The notes under the pieces were generated by a model. The model did no database searches and was not told the origin of the DNA. It saw nothing but the letters and a program-made list of their open reading frames with translations. Below, in pieces: positions 1-8,829 of a stretch of DNA of 64,000 nucleotides. Numbering within the stretch: position 1 is the stretch's first letter; every line of letters begins with the position of its first letter. A program made the translations under genes and the position numbers. The stretch comes from Pseudomonadota bacterium (lineage in GTDB: Bacteria; Pseudomonadota; Gammaproteobacteria; Burkholderiales; Chitinibacteraceae), in assembly GCA_018261735.1 (NCBI GenBank), contig JAGTRM010000005.1:1-64000 (forward strand), given 5' to 3'.

Positions 1-174
1 ATGGTCATGGCGATCAAGGAAGAAGTTCGCAACCAGATCATCTCGACCATCCCGGTGGGCCGCCTTGGCAAGCCGGAAGAAATCGGCGACCTGGTCGCCT
101 ACCTCGCCAGTGAATCGGGCTCGTTCATTACTGGTTCCAACATCGCTATCAACGGTGGACTGCACATGTTTTAA
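1..174 (+). CDS. phaB: Acetoacetyl-CoA reductase, C-terminal part (cut by window edge)
   Basis: This is the last 57 residues of a short-chain dehydrogenase. The stretch with PVGRLGKPEEIG followed by FITGSNIAINGG and the ending HMF matches the C-terminus of NADPH-dependent acetoacetyl-CoA reductases, which reduce acetoacetyl-CoA to (R)-3-hydroxybutyryl-CoA for polyhydroxyalkanoate synthesis. The real start lies outside the window; the ATG at position 1 is in frame but is probably internal. The gene ends at a TAA and is followed by a clear hairpin terminator. A related 3-oxoacyl-ACP reductase (FabG) is the alternative, but the GGLHMF-type end favours PhaB. Confidence 0.75.
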   Translation: MVMAIKEEVRNQIISTIPVGRLGKPEEIGDLVAYLASESGSFITGSNIAINGGLHMF

Positions 175-198
175 TTAGGGATGCCATCTGGACACCAA

Positions 199-231
199 AC
201 GCCGACCGTCCAGGTCGGCGTTTCTTTTTTC
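199..231 (+). terminator. Intrinsic terminator after phaB
   Basis: A 9-bp stem (ACGCCGACC / GGTCGGCGT) with a 5-nt loop is followed by a T-rich run. It separates phaB from the next gene, whose ribosome binding site (GAGGGA) lies just downstream. Confidence 0.85.
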
Positions 232-244
232 ACGAGGGAATTCC

Positions 245-1195
245 ATGCAGCCGCAAATCGTTTTTCTGGACCGAATCACGCTCAATGTCCCGCTGCGCTC
301 CGTCAACCTTGCGCACCAGTGGGTTGGCTATGCCCAGACGCGTCCGGAAGAAACCGCCGACCGCCTTAAGGATGCGGTAGTCGCCATCACCAACAAGGTG
401 GTCATCAATGAAGCCGTTTTGCAGCACACGCCGAAACTTAAACTGATCGCGGTTGCCGCCACCGGTTACAACAATATCGACCTTGAAGCCTGCAGGGCAC
501 GCGGCATCACCGTCTGCAATGTCCGCGATTACGCGCTGGTCGGCGTCTCCGAACACGCCCTGATGCTGATGTTGGCGCTGCGGCGTCAACTCTTGGCCTA
601 CCGCACCGATTTAATGGCAGGCGCCTGGCAAAAAGCCACGGGATTCTGCCTGCTTGACCATCCCCTGCACGACCTCAACGGCAGCACGCTCACCCTAATC
701 GGAGGCGGCGCACTGGGCCAGGCCATGGCGCACACAGCCAAAGCACTGGGCATGCGCGTGATCTTTGCCGAACACAAGAATGCCGCCATCGTGCGCCCCG
801 GCTACGTACCGTTCAACGACGCACTGGCTCAAGCCGATGTGCTCAGCTTGCACTGCCCGCTGACCGACGAAACCCGCGACCTGCTTGGTGAGAAAGAATT
901 CGCCCTGATGAAGCCGACCAGTATTCTGATCAACACGGCACGCGGTGGCATCGTGGACGAAACCGCTCTGTTGGCCGCGTTGCAAAACCATCAACTGGCA
1001 GGTGCCGGTATCGATGTATTGATCGAAGAGCCGCCCCGTGCCGGCAACCCCTTGCTGGATGTCGACCTGCCCAATCTGATCGTCACCCCGCACATTGCCT
1101 GGGCCAGCGAGGAAACCATGCAGCAGCTTGCCGAACAACTGATCGGCAACGTGGAAGCCTTTCTGAATGGCGACCCGCGGAATGTAGTGAGTTAA
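245..1195 (+). CDS. D-2-hydroxyacid dehydrogenase (glycerate dehydrogenase type)
   Basis: This 316-residue cytosolic NAD(P)H-dependent oxidoreductase belongs to the D-isomer-specific 2-hydroxyacid dehydrogenase family. A GGGALG turn near residue 153 fits the GxGxxG dinucleotide motif. The catalytic set is visible towards the C-terminus: Arg in NTARGG, Glu in IEEPP and His in PHIAW. The N-terminal substrate half carries the conserved AATGYNNID stretch. Overall pattern and length resemble glycerate/hydroxypyruvate reductase (HprA), but substrate specificity cannot be read from sequence, so no symbol is given. The start is supported by GAGGG a few bases upstream. It lies alone between the phaB terminator and ccoI. 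Confidence 0.85.
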   Translation: MQPQIVFLDRITLNVPLRSVNLAHQWVGYAQTRPEETADRLKDAVVAITNKVVINEAVLQHTPKLKLIAVAATGYNNIDLEACRARGITVCNVRDYALVGVSEHALMLMLALRRQLLAYRTDLMAGAWQKATGFCLLDHPLHDLNGSTLTLIGGGALGQAMAHTAKALGMRVIFAEHKNAAIVRPGYVPFNDALAQADVLSLHCPLTDETRDLLGEKEFALMKPTSILINTARGGIVDETALLAALQNHQLAGAGIDVLIEEPPRAGNPLLDVDLPNLIVTPHIAWASEETMQQLAEQLIGNVEAFLNGDPRNVVS

Positions 1196-1249
1196 CGCCG
1201 GGCGCCGGATCGGCATCCGAACCCTGGTGCTTCAAGTTACAATGCGCAA

Positions 1250-3649
1250 ATGAATGCGATTTGTTTTCATTGCGGCGACACCGTACCGCCCGGCGCGCAC
1301 TACCCGATCCTTTACCAGGGACAACCGCGCCCGGCCTGCTGCGCCGGATGCCAGGCCGTTGCGCAGACCATTATCGGCAGCGGACTGGGCCAGTACTATA
1401 CGCAGCGCGACCAGCCCGCGAGCCGCAACGAACCCCTGCCTGCTGCCCTTCTCGAGCAAATTCGCCTGTATGACGATCCGGCGCTGCAGCAGGGTTTCGT
1501 CCACACCGAAAGCGCCAACATCCGCGAGGCCTCGCTGCTGCTGGAAGGCATTACCTGCGCGGCCTGTATCTGGCTGAACGAGCAGCATGTTGCACACCTG
1601 CCCGGCGTGCTCTCGGCCAGCATCAACTACACCACGCACCGCGCCCGGGTACGCTGGGACGACACGCGCATCCGCCTCTCGCAAATCCTTGAAGCCATCA
1701 CCGCCATCGGCTATCGCGCAGAGCCCTACGACCAGGCCAACGAAGAAGCCAGCCGGCAGAAACGGCGCAAAACCGCCCTCTTCCGCCTGTGGGTAGCCGG
1801 GCTTTCCATGATGCAGGTGATGATGTTTGCCATTCCCGGCTATCTTGCCGCAGCCGGCGAAATCGAAGCACGCTGGCAGACGCTAATGAACTGGGCCAGC
1901 CTGCTGCTCACGCTGCCGGTAGTAGCCTATTCGTGCTGGCCATTCTTCCTGAACAGCTGGCGCGACTTGCGCCGGGGCCGTGCCGGAATGGATCTGCCGG
2001 TCAGCATTGGCGTACTGGCAGCATTCGGCGCAAGCTGCTGGGCCACGCTCACCGGGCAAGGCGAGGTGTATTTCGACTCGGTCAGCATGTTCGTGTTTCT
2101 GTTGCTGCTGGGCCGTTTTCTGGAAGAAAGCGTCCGTCGCAAAGCCGGCGATGCCACGGAACGCCTGGTCAAACTGATTCCCGCCTTTGCCCATCGGCTC
2201 GATGAGCATGGCGAAGCGCACGAAACCGCCGTCATCCACCTGAAGCCGGGCGAGCGCATCCTGGTCAAACCCGGCGAAACCATTCCGGTCGATGGCGTGA
2301 TCGAGAACGGCAGCAGCGAAATCAGCGAAGCCCTGCTCACCGGGGAAAGCCGAGGCCTGCCGCGCGGAACAAGTGAAAAAGTGATCGGCGGATCGATCAA
2401 TCTGGCCGCACCGCTGGTAATCCGCATCGAGAAAGTCGGCGAGGCCACACGGCTGGCCGCGATCGTGCGCCTGCTCGACCGCGCGCTGGCGGAAAAACCG
2501 CGACTGGCGCACCTGGCTGACCGGGTAGCGGGCGGGTTTGTCGCCGCATTGTTGGCGGTGGCGGCAGTAACTTGGCTAGCCTGGCACAATATCGACCCGG
2601 CACGCACGCTGCCGATTACCGTTGCAGTCCTGGTGATCTCCTGTCCATGTGCACTTTCGCTCGCCACGCCCGCCGCGCTGGTTGCGGCCACCGGACGGCT
2701 GGCGCGCCTGGGTCTACTGGTCACGCGCGGCCATGCCTTGGAAGCGCTGGCACAGATCACCGACGTGGTTTTTGACAAGACCGGCACGCTGACCTTGGGC
2801 GAGCCGCGCATCGTCTCGGCCGAAGCTCTGGCGATCCCCGAGGACGAGGCGCGTCGCATTGCGGCTGCGCTGGAGACCGCTTCGGCCCATCCGCTCGCCC
2901 GTGCCTTTGCATTGGAAGGCATTGCCGCCGCGACCGACTGCGCGGCACATCCGGGCAACGGCATCAGCGGTTGGATCGATGGTGTGGAATACGCGATCGG
3001 CCACCCAGCATTTATCGCCGCCTTCTGCGAAGCCCCTGCGCCCAGCGAAATCAGCAACCATGCGTTAGCACTCGCTTCGCGCCAGCAGTGGCTGGCCAGC
3101 TTCACCCTGGCCGATGCGGTTAGGCCCGGCGCAGCAGGTGCAGTGGCGGACTTGAAGCGCCTGGGCCTTGTGCCGCAAATCCTCTCCGGCGATCATCCTC
3201 CCACTGTTGCGGCACTTGCCGCGGCAACCGGAATCGACACCTACCGCGCCGCAGCCACGCCGGAAACCAAACTCGCCCATCTGCACCACTTGCAGCAAGC
3301 GGGACGCTTGGCGCTGATGGTGGGCGACGGGGTCAACGATGCGCCGGTGCTGGCGGCGGCCAGTGTTTCGATCGCCATGGGCAGCGGCGTGGATGTGGCA
3401 CATGCCGCAGGCGACATGGTTCTGCTGGGCAACCGGCTCGAATCGATTCCGGCAGCGCTACGCATTGCCCGCATCACCCGCCGCATCATCCGTCAAAACC
3501 TGGCTTGGGCACTGGGCTACAACCTCGTTGCCATTCCGTTCGCGGTTTTGGGCCACGTCACACCCTGGCTGGCAAGCCTGGGCATGGCGATGAGTTCGCT
3601 GCTGGTCGTGCTCAACGCACTGCGCATTGCCCACGCAAAGGAAGACTGA
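1250..3649 (+). CDS. ccoI: Heavy-metal P1B-type ATPase CcoI, copper transport for cbb3 oxidase
   Basis: CcoI (FixI) moves copper across the inner membrane for assembly of the CuB centre of cbb3 oxidase. The 799-residue protein has a Cys-rich N-terminus (C5, C8, C30, C31, C34), a metal-binding domain with GITCAAC at 100-106, a membrane part with the CPC motif at 465-467, the phosphorylation site DKTGTLT at 509 and a hinge GDGVNDAP. The Cys-rich N-terminus ahead of the HMA domain is typical of CcoI rather than general CopA. The context decides the call: it overlaps ccoS by one base, with ccoNOQP next. A TACAAT hexamer 12 bases before the ATG may be the -10 element. Confidence 0.93.
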   Translation: MNAICFHCGDTVPPGAHYPILYQGQPRPACCAGCQAVAQTIIGSGLGQYYTQRDQPASRNEPLPAALLEQIRLYDDPALQQGFVHTESANIREASLLLEGITCAACIWLNEQHVAHLPGVLSASINYTTHRARVRWDDTRIRLSQILEAITAIGYRAEPYDQANEEASRQKRRKTALFRLWVAGLSMMQVMMFAIPGYLAAAGEIEARWQTLMNWASLLLTLPVVAYSCWPFFLNSWRDLRRGRAGMDLPVSIGVLAAFGASCWATLTGQGEVYFDSVSMFVFLLLLGRFLEESVRRKAGDATERLVKLIPAFAHRLDEHGEAHETAVIHLKPGERILVKPGETIPVDGVIENGSSEISEALLTGESRGLPRGTSEKVIGGSINLAAPLVIRIEKVGEATRLAAIVRLLDRALAEKPRLAHLADRVAGGFVAALLAVAAVTWLAWHNIDPARTLPITVAVLVISCPCALSLATPAALVAATGRLARLGLLVTRGHALEALAQITDVVFDKTGTLTLGEPRIVSAEALAIPEDEARRIAAALETASAHPLARAFALEGIAAATDCAAHPGNGISGWIDGVEYAIGHPAFIAAFCEAPAPSEISNHALALASRQQWLASFTLADAVRPGAAGAVADLKRLGLVPQILSGDHPPTVAALAAATGIDTYRAAATPETKLAHLHHLQQAGRLALMVGDGVNDAPVLAAASVSIAMGSGVDVAHAAGDMVLLGNRLESIPAALRIARITRRIIRQNLAWALGYNLVAIPFAVLGHVTPWLASLGMAMSSLLVVLNALRIAHAKED

Positions 3650-3837
3650 TGGAAAGCCTCTATCTGCTGATTCCCCTCTCGGTTTTGCTGGCTTTCCTGA
3701 TCGGACTGGTGTTCTGGTGGGCAACCAAGAGCGGCCAATTCGATGATCTGGAAGGCCCGGCCTGGCGCATCCTGCAGGACGATGACCACAGCAATAAACC
3801 CGAGCCAAATGAGAATGAGAAAAAAAATCCTGACTGA
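3649..3837 (+). CDS. ccoS: cbb3-type oxidase assembly protein CcoS
   Basis: This 62-residue single-pass membrane protein begins MESLYLLIPLSVLLAFL, has a hydrophobic segment at about 4-25 and then the WWATKSGQFDDLEGP stretch typical of CcoS. CcoS is needed for cofactor insertion into cbb3 oxidase. The ATG overlaps the ccoI stop (TGATG), implying translational coupling; a longer frame starting inside ccoI is therefore rejected. The tail is charged and low-complexity (many N, E, K). Confidence 0.93.
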   Translation: MESLYLLIPLSVLLAFLIGLVFWWATKSGQFDDLEGPAWRILQDDDHSNKPEPNENEKKNPD

Positions 3838-4013
3838 CTGCGCGCGCCGCGCTAAAATCCGGCGGTTGCCCAAACGTCAACAAAACCTAGCTAGAACAAA
3901 AACGACACGTACAGGCAGATGTCATCGACCGGCTATAGTGAAAAGTGCAGCCACCGGCGCACTCGACCAGCCGGAATTCAAGTTTCTTTGGAGATAACCG
4001 GAGCGCATCTCTC

Positions 4014-5438
4014 ATGGAAAACCAGGCCACAACCTATAACTACAACGTGGTGCGACAATTCGCCCTGATGACCATCATCTGGGGCATTGTCGGCATGCTG
4101 GTCGGCGTGATCATCGCCGCCCAGATGTACTGGCCCGAACTCAACGTCGGACCGTACTTTCACTTTGGCCGCCTGCGGCCACTGCATACCAATGCCGTGA
4201 TCTTTGCCTTTGGCGGCTGCGGCCTGTTTGCCACGTCCTATTACGTGGTGCAGCGCACCTGCAATGTCCGACTGTTCTGCGACAAATTGGCGGCCTTTAC
4301 CTTCTGGGGCTGGCAAGCCGTGATCGTGCTGGCGGCGGTGACCCTGCCGCTGGGATTGACCACCGGCAAGGAGTACGCCGAGCTGGAATGGCCGATCGAC
4401 ATCCTGATCACGCTGGTCTGGGTGGCCTACGCTGTGGTGTTTTTCGGCACCATCTTCAAACGCAAGGTGCAGCACATCTACGTGGCCAACTGGTTTTTTG
4501 GCGCTTTCATCCTGACCGTGGCCCTGCTGCATCTGGTCAACAGCGCAGAAATCCCGGTCACGCTGACCAAGTCCTACTCGGCTTATGCCGGCGCTGTCGA
4601 TGCCATGGTGCAATGGTGGTACGGGCATAACGCGGTCGGCTTCTTCCTGACGGCAGGTTTCCTCGGCATGATGTATTACTTCGTGCCCAAGCAGGCCGAA
4701 CGCCCGGTGTATTCCTACCGTCTTTCCGTGGTGCACTTCTGGGCACTGATCTTCACTTATATGTGGGCCGGCCCGCACCACTTGCACTACACCGCCCTGC
4801 CCGACTGGACCCAATCGCTCGGCATGGTGTTCTCCTTGATTCTGCTGGCACCCAGCTGGGGTGGCATGATCAACGGCATCATGACGCTCTCCGGTGCCTG
4901 GCACAAATTGCGCGACGACCCGATCCTCAAGTTCCTGGTCTGCGCGCTGTCGTTCTACGGCATGTCGACCTTTGAAGGCCCGATGATGTCGATCAAGACC
5001 GTGAACGCGCTCAGTCACTACACCGACTGGACTATCGGCCACGTGCATTCCGGCGCACTGGGCTGGGTCGGCATGATCACCATCGGCTCGCTGTATTACT
5101 TGGTTCCGCGCCTGTTCGGCCAGGAAAAAATGTGGAGCGTGCGGCTGATCACCGCGCATTTCTGGATCGCCACCCTCGGCATCGTGCTCTACATCGCCTC
5201 GATGTGGATTGCCGGCGTGATGCAGGGCCAGATGTGGCGCGCAGTCAACAATGACGGCACGCTCACTTATGCCTTCATCGATTCGATCAAGGCCACCTAT
5301 CCGTACTATTTCATCCGCTTCCTCGGCGGCTTGTGCTACCTCAGCGGCATGCTGCTGATGCTCTACAACGTGCTGCGTACCGCACTGGAAGGCAGCGCCA
5401 TCGACGCGCCTGTTCCGGCGGTTGCCGCCCACGCCTGA
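4014..5438 (+). CDS. ccoN: cbb3-type cytochrome c oxidase subunit I (CcoN)
   Basis: CcoN is the catalytic haem-copper subunit that reduces oxygen at the haem b3-CuB site. The 474 residues form about 12 membrane helices. His-rich family stretches are visible, including [11 protein letters not shown] (low-spin haem region), [26 protein letters not shown] (CuB region) and [15 protein letters not shown] (haem ligands). Start chosen at [11 protein letters not shown] because family members begin there and GGAG motifs lie upstream; the frame is open further upstream but without homology. It begins about 180 bases after ccoS and runs into ccoO, ccoQ and ccoP with short gaps. Confidence 0.96.
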   Translation: MENQATTYNYNVVRQFALMTIIWGIVGMLVGVIIAAQMYWPELNVGPYFHFGRLRPLHTNAVIFAFGGCGLFATSYYVVQRTCNVRLFCDKLAAFTFWGWQAVIVLAAVTLPLGLTTGKEYAELEWPIDILITLVWVAYAVVFFGTIFKRKVQHIYVANWFFGAFILTVALLHLVNSAEIPVTLTKSYSAYAGAVDAMVQWWYGHNAVGFFLTAGFLGMMYYFVPKQAERPVYSYRLSVVHFWALIFTYMWAGPHHLHYTALPDWTQSLGMVFSLILLAPSWGGMINGIMTLSGAWHKLRDDPILKFLVCALSFYGMSTFEGPMMSIKTVNALSHYTDWTIGHVHSGALGWVGMITIGSLYYLVPRLFGQEKMWSVRLITAHFWIATLGIVLYIASMWIAGVMQGQMWRAVNNDGTLTYAFIDSIKATYPYYFIRFLGGLCYLSGMLLMLYNVLRTALEGSAIDAPVPAVAAHA

Positions 5439-5453
5439 GGCCCGGAGAAACCC

Positions 5454-6068
5454 ATGAACAAGATTCAAAAACTGATCGAAGAAAATGTCTTCTGGCTGAT
5501 CGTACTGACCGTACTCACTGTCAGCGTGGCGATGTTTGTTGAAATTCTGCCGCTGATGTTCTCCAAGTCCGTCACCCAGCCGGTCACAGGCGTCAAGCCC
5601 TACACCGCGCTGCAACTGGCAGGCCGCGACATTTACGTGCGCGAAGGCTGCTACAACTGCCACTCGCAGATGATCCGCCCGTTCCGCGCTGAAACCGAGC
5701 GCTATGGCCATTACTCCGTGGGCGGCGAATCGGTCTACGACCACCCGTTCCAGTGGGGATCCAAGCGCACCGGGCCTGATCTGGCGCGCGTGGGCGGACG
5801 TTATTCCGATACCTGGCACAAGGCGCACCTGATGAATCCGCGTGACGTGGTGCCGGAATCCAACATGCCGGCCTTTCCCTGGCTTGCCGCCAACAAGGTC
5901 GACGCTGCCGGCATCCCGGCCCGCATGAAGGCCTTGCGTACCGTGGGCGTCCCCTATTCCGACGCCGAGATTGCCGCAGCCGAAAAAGAAGCCACGGGCA
6001 AGACCGAAATGGAAGCGGTGATCGCCTATTTGCAGGGCTTGGGTCTGGCACTCAAGGACAAGAGGTAA
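5454..6068 (+). CDS. ccoO: cbb3-type cytochrome c oxidase subunit II (CcoO, monohaem)
   Basis: CcoO is the membrane-anchored c-type cytochrome that passes electrons to CcoN. The 204-residue protein has one N-terminal membrane helix (about 12-34) and a single haem c site CYNCH at 66-70, followed by [18 protein letters not shown], a family hallmark. The probable Met ligand lies in [10 protein letters not shown]. It starts 15 bases after ccoN behind GGAG and is followed by ccoQ. Confidence 0.96.
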   Translation: MNKIQKLIEENVFWLIVLTVLTVSVAMFVEILPLMFSKSVTQPVTGVKPYTALQLAGRDIYVREGCYNCHSQMIRPFRAETERYGHYSVGGESVYDHPFQWGSKRTGPDLARVGGRYSDTWHKAHLMNPRDVVPESNMPAFPWLAANKVDAAGIPARMKALRTVGVPYSDAEIAAAEKEATGKTEMEAVIAYLQGLGLALKDKR

Positions 6069-6073
6069 GCACG

Positions 6074-6244
6074 ATGGAATGGCTCAATGACGCACGCATA
6101 GTCATCACCGTTCTCGGCTTTCTCTGCTTTCTAGCCATCTGTTTCTGGGCTTGGAGCAAGGCGGCGCGCAATGATTTTGACGAAGCGGCGATGATCCCGT
6201 TCCGGGAACACGACCGGCCCGAAACGAATAACAACCAACACTGA
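6074..6244 (+). CDS. ccoQ: cbb3-type cytochrome oxidase subunit CcoQ
   Basis: A 56-residue open frame lies exactly between ccoO and ccoP. It encodes MEWLNDARIVITVLGFLCFL, a single hydrophobic helix at about residues 8-26, then WAWSKAARNDFDEAAMIPF and a hydrophilic tail. This is the CcoQ/FixQ pattern; the subunit stabilises the CcoNOP complex. It begins 5 bases after the ccoO stop and ends 20 bases before ccoP. Position, size and the DFDEAA motif make the call firm. Confidence 0.9.
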   Translation: MEWLNDARIVITVLGFLCFLAICFWAWSKAARNDFDEAAMIPFREHDRPETNNNQH

Positions 6245-6264
6245 CCCTGGCGGAGCACAACAAC

Positions 6265-7182
6265 ATGACCGACTTCACCAGTAATTTCTGGGGCTTTTAT
6301 ATCGCGGCGATCGTGCTGATCTCGATCATCGGCGTTGCCCTTTTGCTCAAGAGCAACAGCGTGGTTCGCATCAAGAAAGGCGAAACGCCCGAACTGATGG
6401 GCCACACCTGGGATGGCGACCTGGCCGAATACAACAACCCGCTGCCTGGCTGGTGGGTTGCTATGTTTTACCTGTGTATCGCATTTGCCCTGGGCTACCT
6501 GTTCCTCTATCCCGGCCTTGTCGCCTTCGGCAATGCCCGTGGCTGGACCTCAGCGGGGCAGCACAGCGAGGAAGTCAAGCAGGCACAGGATCAATTCGGC
6601 CCGCTATACGACAAGTACCTGAAAATGCCGGTTGCGGAAGTTGCCAAAGACCCGACCGCCAGGGAAATGGGCCAGCGCCTGTACCTGACCTACTGCATGC
6701 AATGCCACGGTGCCAACGCACAGGGCGCCAAGGGCTTTCCGAACCTGACCGACAATGACTGGCTCCATGGTGGCAGCCCGGAAAAGATCAAGGAAACGAT
6801 CGACAAGGGCCGTCAGGGACAGATGCCGGCCTTTGGCGCGGCTTTCGGTGAAGAAAAGGTCAAGGATGTCGCCAACTATGTATTGCTGCTCGCGGGCCGC
6901 AAGCACAACGACTTGCGCGCCAAGCGCGGCGAAGCCACCTACCAGCAGGTTTGCGTGGCCTGTCATGGCGCGGAAGGCAAGGGCAACCAAGATATCGGCG
7001 CGCCCAACCTGACCGACAAGATCTGGCTATATGGCAGCTCGGAGCAGACTATCATCGAAACCATTACCAACGGCCGCACCAACGTGATGCCCAACTGGCA
7101 GGCCTTCCTAGGCGATGCCAAGGTGCATCTGCTGACTTCCTACGTCTACGGCTTGTCACAAGGTGAAGCTGCCAAGAAATAA
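6265..7182 (+). CDS. ccoP: cbb3-type cytochrome c oxidase subunit III (CcoP, dihaem)
   Basis: CcoP is the dihaem cytochrome c subunit that accepts electrons from soluble cytochromes. The 305-residue protein has two N-terminal membrane segments (about 8-29 and 63-86), the linker YNNPLPGWW typical of CcoP, and two haem c motifs, CMQCH at 144-148 and CVACH at 230-234. Each is followed by a PNLTD(N/K)xWL(H/Y)G repeat, showing the duplicated cytochrome fold, with Met ligands in GQMPAF and NVMPNW. It closes the ccoNOQP operon. Confidence 0.96.
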   Translation: MTDFTSNFWGFYIAAIVLISIIGVALLLKSNSVVRIKKGETPELMGHTWDGDLAEYNNPLPGWWVAMFYLCIAFALGYLFLYPGLVAFGNARGWTSAGQHSEEVKQAQDQFGPLYDKYLKMPVAEVAKDPTAREMGQRLYLTYCMQCHGANAQGAKGFPNLTDNDWLHGGSPEKIKETIDKGRQGQMPAFGAAFGEEKVKDVANYVLLLAGRKHNDLRAKRGEATYQQVCVACHGAEGKGNQDIGAPNLTDKIWLYGSSEQTIIETITNGRTNVMPNWQAFLGDAKVHLLTSYVYGLSQGEAAKK

Positions 7183-7234
7183 CCTGCACATTTCCTAAAC
7201 AACAACATATAGCGGAACCAAGCCTTCTTATTGA

Positions 7235-7377
7235 TGACAAACCGCGTGTTACTCACGTTTGATGTAACAACGTGGTATTTCCGCCGTTAGACGGACACAC
7301 AACATGCGCATCAAACGAGGAAGGCTGCACAAGCCACGTTGTCTAGTAGTCCGGGCGGGAAATCCCGCCCGTTTTTT
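7235..7377 (+). ncRNA. Candidate structured RNA or leader between ccoP and ccoG
   Basis: The 216 bases between the ccoP stop and the ccoG start hold no convincing protein but clear secondary structure. CACGTT (7254-7259) pairs with AACGTG (7269-7274). Alternatively ACAACGTGG (7267-7275) pairs perfectly with CCACGTTGT (7334-7342), enclosing a small CCGT-TAG-ACGG hairpin. The block ends in a strong terminator at 7352-7377. This could be a processed 3' UTR of ccoNOQP, a small RNA or an attenuator ahead of ccoG. The 5' end is a guess; I did not find a convincing promoter. Confidence 0.3.
7352..7377 (+). terminator. Intrinsic terminator between ccoP and ccoG
   Basis: CGGGCGGGA and TCCCGCCCG form a 9-bp GC-rich stem followed by six T. 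It lies inside an upstream extension of the ccoG reading frame, which is one reason to start ccoG at 7399 instead. Confidence 0.9.
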
Positions 7378-7398
7378 CTCCAAGCCGGAGTGGTCACG

Positions 7399-8829
7399 AT
7401 GAGCAAGGCAAAACTGGAAGACATCCCAGTCAATGTTGTTAACAATCAGGGCGGGTTCGAAGAGATCAGCCTCTACGCCAAGCATCGCAAGCTCTACCCG
7501 CGCTGGATCAATGGCATTTTCAACAAGTGGCGCATCTTCTTTGTTGTTGCCACCCAGCTGTTCTTCTATGGTATGCCGTGGCTCAGCATCAATGACCGCC
7601 AGGCTTTGTTGTTCGATCTGGCCCAGCACAAGTTCTACATCTTCTGGCTGGTTTTCTTCCCGCAGGATTTTATCTACCTCACTGCGCTGTTGCTGATGTC
7701 GGCTATTGGCCTGTTTGTCTGGACCAGCGTCGGCGGGCGCTTGTGGTGCGGCTACGCCTGTCCGCAAACGGTCTATACTGAGATATTCCTCTGGATCGAA
7801 AAATGGGTGGAAGGCGATCGCCCGGCACGCATCAAGCTCGACAACGGCCCGTTGGACGCGCGCAAGCTGCGGCTAAAAGCCGCCAAGCACACGATCTGGC
7901 TGGTGTTCTCGCTCTGGACCGGCTTTACCTTCGTTGGCTATTTCACGCCGATCCGTACACTCTGGCAGGAAGCAACCAGTTTCGGGCTCGGCCCCTGGGA
8001 GGCCTTCTGGGTGTTCTTCTACGGTTTTGCCACCTACGGCAACGCCGGCTGGCTGCGCGAACAGGTCTGCAAATACATGTGTCCGTACGCCCGCTTCCAG
8101 AGCGCGATGTTCGACGCCGACACCCTGATCATCTCCTACGACACCGAACGCGGCGAGCCGCGCGGCCGCAAGAAAAACGCCACGACCCGGACCACGGGCG
8201 ATTGCATCGACTGCACGATGTGCGTGCAGGTCTGCCCCACCGGCATCGATATCCGCAACGGCCTGCAGTATGAATGCATCGGCTGCGCGGCCTGTATCGA
8301 CGCCTGCGATGAAGTGATGGTGAAGATTGGCTCGCCCAAGGGCCTGATCCGCTACACCACCGAAAACGCGCTCAAGCACGACTACCCGGAAAGCGATTTC
8401 TGGGCGCACATCCGCCGTCCGCGCGTTTTGCTGTATGGCGGCGTCCTGCTGCTGGTCACGCTGGCCACGGTGGTTTCGCTCTATCTGCGCCAACCGCTCA
8501 AGCTGGACGTCAACCGCGACCGCGGCACGCTCTCACGCGAAACCGCCGATGGCCTGATCGAAAACAGCTACCGCCTGCAGTTGCAGAATGCCAGCGAAAA
8601 CACACGGGAGTTCATCATCCGGGCCGAAGGATTACCCAATCTGCAAGTAGTCGCCAAGGATGGCGGCCGGTTCAAGGTCAAAGCCGCGGACATGGTCGAC
8701 CTCGGCTTCACCCTGCAAACCGATGCCGAAAATGCCCAACCGGGCAGTCACCCGGTAAAAATCATTGTCATTGCGGCCGATGATCCGGCAACACGCACGG
8801 AAGCCAAAACCAGCTTCTACGGAAGATGA
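7399..8829 (+). CDS. ccoG: Cytochrome c oxidase accessory protein CcoG (polyferredoxin)
   Basis: CcoG (RdxA/FixG) is a membrane iron-sulfur protein implicated in copper reduction during cbb3 assembly. The 476-residue product has several N-terminal membrane helices, conserved Cys in RLWCGYACPQTVYTEIF and a further CKYMCPYARFQ motif. Two ferredoxin-type cluster motifs follow at about 268-310 (CIDCTMCVQVCP and CIGCAACIDAC), with a C-terminal Ig-like domain. The start MSKAKLEDIP is chosen because the upstream extension crosses a terminator and because GGAG sits just before this ATG. It overlaps ccoH by 4 bases. Confidence 0.93.
   Translation: MSKAKLEDIPVNVVNNQGGFEEISLYAKHRKLYPRWINGIFNKWRIFFVVATQLFFYGMPWLSINDRQALLFDLAQHKFYIFWLVFFPQDFIYLTALLLMSAIGLFVWTSVGGRLWCGYACPQTVYTEIFLWIEKWVEGDRPARIKLDNGPLDARKLRLKAAKHTIWLVFSLWTGFTFVGYFTPIRTLWQEATSFGLGPWEAFWVFFYGFATYGNAGWLREQVCKYMCPYARFQSAMFDADTLIISYDTERGEPRGRKKNATTRTTGDCIDCTMCVQVCPTGIDIRNGLQYECIGCAACIDACDEVMVKIGSPKGLIRYTTENALKHDYPESDFWAHIRRPRVLLYGGVLLLVTLATVVSLYLRQPLKLDVNRDRGTLSRETADGLIENSYRLQLQNASENTREFIIRAEGLPNLQVVAKDGGRFKVKAADMVDLGFTLQTDAENAQPGSHPVKIIVIAADDPATRTEAKTSFYGR

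Noticed and set aside
3866..3880. FNR-like sequence TTGCCCAAACGTCAA upstream of ccoN
   Set aside because: The half-sites are one base too far apart and two positions miss the consensus, so I cannot support an FNR site here.
3978..5828. 616-residue minus-strand frame across ccoN and ccoO
   Set aside because: It is antisense to certain genes, rich in H, R, Q and G, and follows the codon bias of the real frame; no family pattern.
7254..7274. TTGATGTAACAAC read as an FNR site before ccoG
   Set aside because: The right half does not match ATCAA; the dyad CACGTT/AACGTG explains the symmetry better.
7339..7398. N-terminal extension of ccoG by 20 codons
   Set aside because: The extension runs through a strong intrinsic terminator; ATG 7399 has its own ribosome site and matches the family start.
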